Assembly (NCBI GenBank): GCA_020002185.1
Contig: CM034534.1
Coordinates: 66,937,821 to 67,001,820 of the forward strand
DNA from: Paraescarpia echinospica
Lineage: Eukaryota > Annelida > Polychaeta > Sabellida > Siboglinidae
Direction of reading: 5' to 3'
DNA: 64,000 nucleotides
Shown: piece after piece, positions 58,020 to 64,000 of the stretch
Layout of the letters: the number at the start of each line of letters is the position of its first letter
Position numbering within the stretch: position 1 is the stretch's first letter
Program-made: the position numbers and the translations under genes
Notes under the pieces: model-generated
What the model was told of the DNA's origin: nothing
The model's input: only the letters and a program-made list of their open reading frames with translations
Database searches by the model: none

Positions 58020-60172
58020 GCGAGGTGCAGTTGGAAGAGTTTGGAGAGCCCTCAACAGGGGATGCAGATGGAGGTTTTCAGAGAACCCTCAAGAGGGTTG
58101 CAGTTGGAGGTTTTCAGAGAGCCTCATGGCAGTGCAGTTGGAGGTTTTCAGGGAGCCTCATGGCAGTGTAGCTGAAGGTTTTCAGAGAGCCTCATGGCAG
58201 TGCAGCTGGAGGTTTTCAGAGAGCCTCATGGCAGTGCAGCTGAAGGTTTTCAGAGAGCCTCATGGCGATGCAGCTGAAAGTTTTCAGAGAGCCTCATGGC
58301 AGTGCAGTTGGAGGTTTTCAGAGAGCCTCATGGCAGTGCAGCTGAAGGTTTTCAGAAAGTCTCATGGCAGTGCAGCTGGAGGTTTTCAGAGAGCCTCATG
58401 GCAGTGCAGTTGGAGGTTTTCCAGAGAGCCTCATGGCAATGCAGCTGAAGGTTTTCAGAGAGCCTCATGGCAGTGCAGCTGGAGGTTTTCAGAGAGCCTC
58501 ATGGCAGTGCAGTTGGAGGTTTTCAGAGAGCCTCATGGCTGTGCAGCTGAAGGTTTTCAGAGAGCCTCACGGCAGTGCACCTGGAGGTTTTCAGAGAGCC
58601 TCATGGCAGTGCAGCTGAAGGTTTTCAGAGAGCCTCATGGCAGTGCAGCTGAAGGTTTTCAGAGAGCCTCATGGCAGTGCAGCTGAAGGTTTTCAGAAAG
58701 CCTCATGGCAGTGTAGCTGAAGGTTTTCAGAAAGCCTCATGACAGTGCAGCTGAAGGTTTTCAGAGAGCCTCATGGCAGTGCAGCTGAAGGTTTTCAGAA
58801 AGCCTCATGGCAGTGCAGATGAAGGTTTTCAGAAAGCCTCATGGCAGTGCAGCTGTAGGTTTTCAGAAAGCCTCATGGCAGTGCAGCTGAAGGTTTTCAG
58901 AGAGCCTCATGGCAGTGCAGCTGAAGGTTTTCAGAGAGCCTCATGGCTGTGCAGCTGAAGGTTTTCAGAGAGCCTCATGGCAGTGCAGCTGAAGGTTTTC
59001 AGAAAGCCTCATGGCAGTGCAGCTGTAGGTTTTCAGAAAGCCTCATGGCAGTGCAGCTGAAGGTTTTCAGAGAGCCTCATGGCAGTGCAGCTGAAGGTTT
59101 TCAGAGAGCCTCATGGCAGTGCAGCTGAAGGTTTTCAGAGAGCCTCATGGCAGTGCAGCTGAAGGTTTTCAGAAAGCTTCATGGCAGTGCAGCTGTAGGT
59201 TTTCAGAGAGCCTCATGGCAGTGCAGCTGAAGGTTTTCAGAGAGCCTCATGACAGTGCAGCTGATGGTTTTCAGAGAGCCTCATGGCAGTGCAGCTGAAG
59301 GTTTTCAGAAAGCCTTATGGCAGTGCAGCTGAAGGTTTTCAGAAAGCCTCATGGCAGTGCAGCTGAAGGTTTTCAGAGAGCCTCATGGCAGTGCAGCTGA
59401 AGGTTTTCAGAAAGCCTCATGGCAGTGCAGCTGAAGGTTTCCGGAAAGCCTCATGGCAGTGCAGCTGAAGGTTTTCAGAAAGCCTCATGGCAGTGCAGCT
59501 GTAGGTTTTCAGAAAGCCTCATGGCAGTGCAGCTGAAGGTTTTCAGAGAGCCTCATGGTAATGCAGCTGAAGGTTTTCAGAGAGCCTCATGGCAGTGCAG
59601 CTGAAGGTTTTCTGAGAGCCTCATGGCAGTGCAGCTGAAGGTTTTCAGAGAGCCTCAAGGCAGTGCAGCTGAAGGTTTTCAGAAAGCCTCATGGCAGTGC
59701 AGCTGAAGGTTTTCAGAAAGCCTCATGGCAGTGCAGCTGAAGGTTTTCAGAGAGCCTCATGGCAGTGCAGCTGAAGGTTTTCAGAAAGCCTCATGGCAGT
59801 GCAGCTGAAGGTTTTCAGAAAGCCTCATGGCAGTGCAGCTGAAGGTTTTCAGAAAGCCTCATGGCAGTGCAGCTGAAGGTTTTCAGAAAGCCTCATGGTA
59901 GTGCAGCTGAAGGTTTTCAGAAAGCCTCATGGCAGTGCAGCTGTAGGTTTTCAGAAAGCCTCATGGCAGTGCAGCTGTAGGTTTTCAGAAAGCCTCATGG
60001 TAGTGCAGCTGAAGGTTTTCAGAAAGCCTCATGGCAGTGCAGCTGAAGGTTTTCAGAAAGCCTCATGGCAGTGCAGCTGTAGGTTTTCAGAAAGCCTCAT
60101 GGTAGTGCAGCTGAAGGTTTTCAGAAAGCCTCATGGCGATGCAGCTGAAGGTTTTCAGACAGCCTCAGCCTT
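58020..60172. repeat. 34-bp minisatellite, about 63 copies
   Basis: The unit is 34 bp (agctgaaggttttcagagag + cctcatggcagtgc). Variants agagag/agaaag and gctgaagg/gctgtagg/gttggagg recur in blocks of five units (170 bp), showing higher-order structure between 58.77 and 59.6 kb. It lies in the A1-A2 intron. Confidence 0.95.
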
Positions 60173-60174
60173 CT

Positions 60175-60800
60175 GAATATTCACCCCATTCTGACACCAA
60201 TGCATGTAGTGGGGTTGTAGTGGGGGTTTTAATGAGTATACATTGGAAAATGTCACAATCCTGGCTAAGAGTGCTTACTCTACTCTTACACTACCAGAAC
60301 AAGTGTTTTGGCAGCAGCTAATGCGTCACCCATATGGGCTTGTGTAGGTTAGGAACGTAGGCTCTGTGAGTCCATCACAGATCCTTTCTATTTCCCCGTG
60401 TTGGATATTGAACTACCCCTAGCATTGACACCAAGGGAGACTGTTTCACCAAGATTTCTTGTTGTTGATGTTGTTGTTGTTGTTGTCTTTGTTCTCTGTA
60501 TGTCCGGGGTTAGTTTGGCCTCAATATTTGTCCTTCATTTGTAATAATGATCTCATAAGGAAAATAAATCATTAGACTGTTACTAAATGTAAGGCTTTTT
60601 TCAAAATGTAACAAGCCGCTGACATATGACCGGACACTATTTCCAGAACACACCAGCAGAAGTGTCACATTGGCAAATCCTGGTGTTGACAGTTTTCAGT
60701 ACATTAGATCACTTTTAAAGAGCAAAACTGATTTTAAAGATCAAAATCATGTTTATGAGCTCATAAGAATGTTAACCTCACAATGGCAGATTTTAACCAT
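60175..60800. other. A1-A2 intron between two arrays
   Basis: No gene is seen. A ttgttgttgttgtt tract lies at 60460-60486. Two short segments (60424-60455 and 60752-60775) resemble the 57-bp unit of the left end of the window. Confidence 0.5.
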
Positions 60801-60801
60801 T

Positions 60802-62392
60802 TCAGTACGACAGGCCGGATTACAGGCTGCGTAGTATGTGATACTACAGTACGGCAGGCTGGATTACAGGCTGCGTAGTATGTGATACTACAGTACGGCA
60901 GGCTGGATTACAGGCTGCGTAGTATGTGATACTACAGTACGGCAGGCTGGATTACAGGCTGCGTAGTATGTGATACTACAGTACGGCAGGCCGGATTACA
61001 GGCTGCGTAGTATGTGATACTACAGTACGGCAGGCTGGATTACAGGCTGCGTAGTATGTGATACTACAGTACGGCAGGCTGGATTACAGGCTGCGTAGTA
61101 TGTGATACTACAGTACGGCAGGCCGGATTACAGGCTGCGTAGTATGTGATACTACAGTACGGCAGGCTGGATTACAGGCTGCGTAGTATGTGATACTACA
61201 GTACGGCAGGCTGGATTACAGGCTGCGTAGTATGTGATACTACAGTACGGCAGGCTGGATTACAGGCCACGTAGTATGTGATACTACAGTACGGCAGGCT
61301 GGATTACAGGCCGCGTAGTATGTGATACTACAGTACGGCAGGCCGGATTACCGGCCACGCGGTCTGTGACGCTACAGTACCCCAGGCCAGATTACTGGCC
61401 ACGCAGTCTGTGACGCTACAGTACCTCAGGCCAGATTACCGGCCACGCGGTCTGTGACGCTACAGTATGACAGTCCAGATTACCGGCCACGCAGTCTGTG
61501 ACGTTACAGTACAACAGGCCAGATTACTGGCCACGCAGTCTGTGACACTACAGTACCCCAGACCAGATTACCGGCCACGCGGTCTGTGATGCTACAGTAC
61601 GGCAGGCGGGATTACAGGCCACGCGGTCTGTGACACTACAATACGACAGGCCGGACTACAGGCCACGCAGTCTGCGACACTACAGTACGACAGGCTGGAT
61701 TACAGGCCGCGTGGTCTGTGACACTACATTACGACAGGCCGGATTACAGGCCGCGTGGTCTATGACACTACAGTACGGCAGGCCGGATTACATGCCGCGC
61801 AGTCTGTGATGCCTCAGTAGCAGACAGGATTACAGGCTGCGCGGTCTGTGACGCCTCAGTACGACAGGTCGGATTACAGGTCACGCGGTCTTTGATGCTA
61901 CATTACGACACGCCGGATTACAGGCCGCGCGGTCTGTGACGCTACAGTACGACAGGCCGGATTACAGGCCGCGCGGTCTGTGACACTACAGTACGACAGG
62001 CCGGATTACCGTCTGTGCGGTCTGTGACACTACAGTACCCCAGGCCGGATTACCGGCCACGCGGTCTGTGACACTACACTATGACAGGCCGGATTACCGG
62101 CCATGCAGTCTGTGACACTACAGTACGACAGGCCGGATTACAGGCCGCGCGGTCTGTGACACTACAGTACGGCAGGCCAGATTACCGGCCATGCGGTCTG
62201 TGACGCTACAGTACGACAGGCCGGATTACAGACCGCGTGGTCTGTGACACTACAATACGACAGGCCGGTAATCTCTCGGACTGTGACACTACAGTACATG
62301 CCGGATTACTGGCCTCTCGGACTGTGACACAACAGTACGACAGACCAGATTACCGGTCATGCGGTCTGTGACACTACAGTACGACAGGCCGA
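60802..62392. repeat. 44-bp minisatellite, about 36 copies, with a homogeneity gradient
   Basis: The unit is 44 bp (tacagtacggcaggctggat + tacaggctgcgtagtatgtg + atac). The first dozen units (to ~61,340) are almost identical; the rest are GC-richer and diverged (ggccacgcggtctgtgacgc). It lies in the A1-A2 intron. Confidence 0.95.
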
Positions 62393-62852
62393 TTCTTCGG
62401 CATTTACGATGTCTGTCAAATCGGTTTTACTCACAATTATCTGGTATGTGGAGGTACATTTTATAAAGCGTCTTTAAGGCTGATGCCTTAGCATTTCAAC
62501 AGCAGTAATTGTGGATTATCGTTCAGTCAATTTTTTTGAAATTTTTCGGTTTTTATATAACTCTGGAAAAATCTTCTACAGAGGTAATGGCAGACAATGT
62601 TAGCTATGATAGTGATGGTGATTTACCATGTAATAGCTTACTTAGACAGATTGTTTTATAATTTTAGGAATGTGTTTTGTTGGATGTTGCCAGTGACAAT
62701 CGGGATAACGTTTTACAGACGTTACCTATGGTGGCAAACCTGAAACTAACAGCAGCAGTATATTTGATCAATACGCTAATGATGAATGACGTAATTATCA
62801 GATTCTGGTTATCACAACTACACTACAATGACCGTGGCATTCAAACATATGA
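62393..62852 (+). other. Unclassified segment after the 44-bp array
   Basis: A short plus-strand ORF at 62677-62895 has no recognisable motif. A preceding piece reads MADNVSYDSDGDLPC. It might be the edge of a mobile element, but this is not certain. Confidence 0.3.
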
Positions 62853-63280
62853 TGTCAAAGTGTTTGACAACAACAATCGACAGTACTTCTGGTAGCACTC
62901 GATATGCAGCCTCTAAAAATTTACCTTCATAAGTTACATTCTATTTTATATACACTGCCTTTGTTAAATTCATTATTAATAACGTTCTATGAGGTAGTCT
63001 GTTCTTGGCCAGTTGCTAACGTAAAATTCACCAAAATCTGTTTAACAACAAATAATCAGTAAAAGCTATGATTTGGTTGTTTTAAAGAGAAATTTTAATA
63101 TTTCCACACTGTAGTAATCATCAAACACAATACACACAACTGAAAGTAGTGCATTACTAGTTACTAAGTGCATTACTAGTTACTAGGTGTTCCTTTACTT
63201 TTGATATCATAATGAGTAATCTTGAGATGATGGACATGTAAAATATTAAAATGTCAACTTCTATTCACAGATCTAAAAAA
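62853..63280. repeat. Segmental duplicate of A5 start and adjoining intron
   Basis: A diverged copy of 53516-53935 in the same orientation. The exon part (62853-62916) retains the reading of the A5 start, including an AG at the acceptor position, but has no second half or donor. It ends directly next to the 77-bp array. Confidence 0.85.
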
Positions 63281-63282
63281 AA

Positions 63283-63830
63283 TTTTAAGATGTCATAAAC
63301 ATCAGCACTCACCTCAATCTTAGTGAACTCACACTCCATACCATCAGACTCAAAGAACTCTTTAAGATATCATAAACATCAGCACTCACCTCAATCTTAA
63401 TGAACTCACACTCCATCGCATCAGTCTCAAAGAACTCTTTAAGATATCATAAACATCAGCACTCACCTCAATCTTAGTGAACTCACACTCCATACCATCA
63501 GACTCAAAGAACTCTTTAAGATATCATAAACATCAGCACTCACCTCAATCTTAGTGAACTCACACTCCATACCATCAGACTCAAAGAACTCTTTAAGATA
63601 TCATAAACATCAGCACTCACCTCAATCTTTGTGAACTCACACTCCTTCGCATCAGACTCAAAGAACTCTTTAAGATATCATAAACATCAGCACTCACCTC
63701 AATCTTAATGAACTCACACTCCATCGCATCAGTCTCAAAGAACTCTTTAAGATAATAAACATCAGCACTCACCTCAATCTTTGTGAACTCACACTCCATT
63801 GCATCAGACTCAAAGAACCCTGTGCCAGTT
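63283..63830. repeat. 77-bp repeat spanning the A1 donor
   Basis: Seven copies starting atcagcactcacctcaatct at 63301, 63378, 63455, 63532, 63609, 63686 and 63761 (spacing 77 five times, then 75). Each contains the last ~55 bases of exon A1, donor GTGAGT and ~20 intron bases. The right-most copy is the exon itself. Confidence 0.95.
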
Positions 63831-63948
63831 ATCACAACTGTTTTGCAGAAGCCGTTGCAATTCAGTTCGTTCACCACATTCGAAGGAGGTTTCCCACCCT
63901 CAAAGGAACAGTCTGGACCTCGGAATTGTGCGTTACATTTGCACACAC
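63773..63948 (-). CDS. Exon A1: second half of EGF plus first half of IPT/TIG-like domain
   Basis: This 176-nt exon enters in phase 1 and leaves in phase 0. It encodes the last three EGF cysteines (CKCNAQFRGPDC), a proline-rich link, then C-x3-C and VVITGTGFF, typical of the first strands of an IPT/TIG fold, ending in ECEFTKIE. Exon B1 has the same length and phases. The first EGF half must lie on an exon to the right of the window. The donor GTGAGT is at 63767-63772 and sits in a tandem array that repeats this exon end. Confidence 0.9.
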
Positions 63949-64000
63949 CTACGGACACCAATGTATCTCATTAAGGATCTGATTTACATTTACATAACAT

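Larger units (their letters stand above)
1..63948 (-). other. Giant modular VWDE-like extracellular protein gene, partial at both ends
   Basis: A single minus-strand gene of at least 37 exons spans the window. I traced exons by AG acceptors and GT donors and checked the phase at every junction; all join without a stop. Domains in order: EGF, IPT/TIG-like, Cys-rich IDG-x-CY motif, LamG-like, beta-sandwich, Cys-rich link, EGG-type beta domain, vWD (with DPH, LEGE, YRH, GDDV and GLCG signatures), linkers, EGF. This set occurs twice in full (modules A and B), then starts a third time (C). Such proteins are extracellular and use disulphide-rich repeats for adhesion or matrix roles; a specific function cannot be given. 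The signal peptide, start codon and 3' end lie outside. VWDE-like membership is inferred from domain pattern; a LamG/TIG/PAN mosaic protein without a vertebrate counterpart is the alternative. Confidence 0.9.

Overview
The window is animal nuclear DNA. It is AT-rich, with short phase-compatible exons, GT/AG splice sites, dispersed transposon remnants and many tandem repeats. The domain set and a CR1-type LINE suggest an invertebrate metazoan, perhaps a lophotrochozoan such as a mollusc; that placement is inference.

The main feature is one very large gene on the minus strand that runs off both ends of the window. I assembled 37 exons (about 7.5 kb, roughly 2,500 codons) from 63,948 down to the left edge. 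Every exon joins the next in a consistent phase with no stop codon. The predicted product is a modular extracellular protein related to the von Willebrand factor D and EGF (VWDE-like) group. It has two complete copies of a ~1,000-residue module (A, 63,948-37,067; B, 36,323-17,346) and the start of a third (C, 11,954 to beyond position 1). Module order is: EGF second half plus IPT/TIG-like domain (2 exons), Cys-rich IDG/CY motif exon, LamG-like domain, beta-sandwich exon, small Cys exon, EGG-type beta domain, vWD domain (4-5 exons), four linker exons, then the first half of the next EGF. Equivalent exons in A and B keep nearly the same length and the same phase.

Modules B and C depart from A in three places. 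A PAN/apple-domain exon (15,773-16,024) lies inside the EGF that joins B to C. The last vWD exon of B is split in two. The LamG exon of C is split by a 6.5-kb intron.

More than a third of the window is minisatellite DNA in the introns (unit lengths 12-77 bp). At least nine splice junctions lie inside tandem repeats whose unit contains the splice site plus adjacent exon bases (A1 donor, B3 acceptor, B6 donor, B11b acceptor, B13 donor, B14 acceptor and donor, B15 donor, PAN donor). This is the most unusual signal here. One case, at the A1 donor, predicts an in-frame 25-residue alternative extension.

Other content: a decayed CR1-like LINE on the plus strand (about 47.5-52.1 kb) in an A6-A7 intron, four copies of a ~190-bp pogo/Tigger-like MITE, an 800-bp TIR element with an apparent 6-bp target duplication, a fold-back repeat at 40.57-40.76 kb, a segmental duplication carrying a broken exon copy (62.85-63.28 kb), and simple repeats. 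No RNA gene, CRISPR array or promoter was recognised. Very long ORFs in the arrays are products of repeat units divisible by three, not genes.
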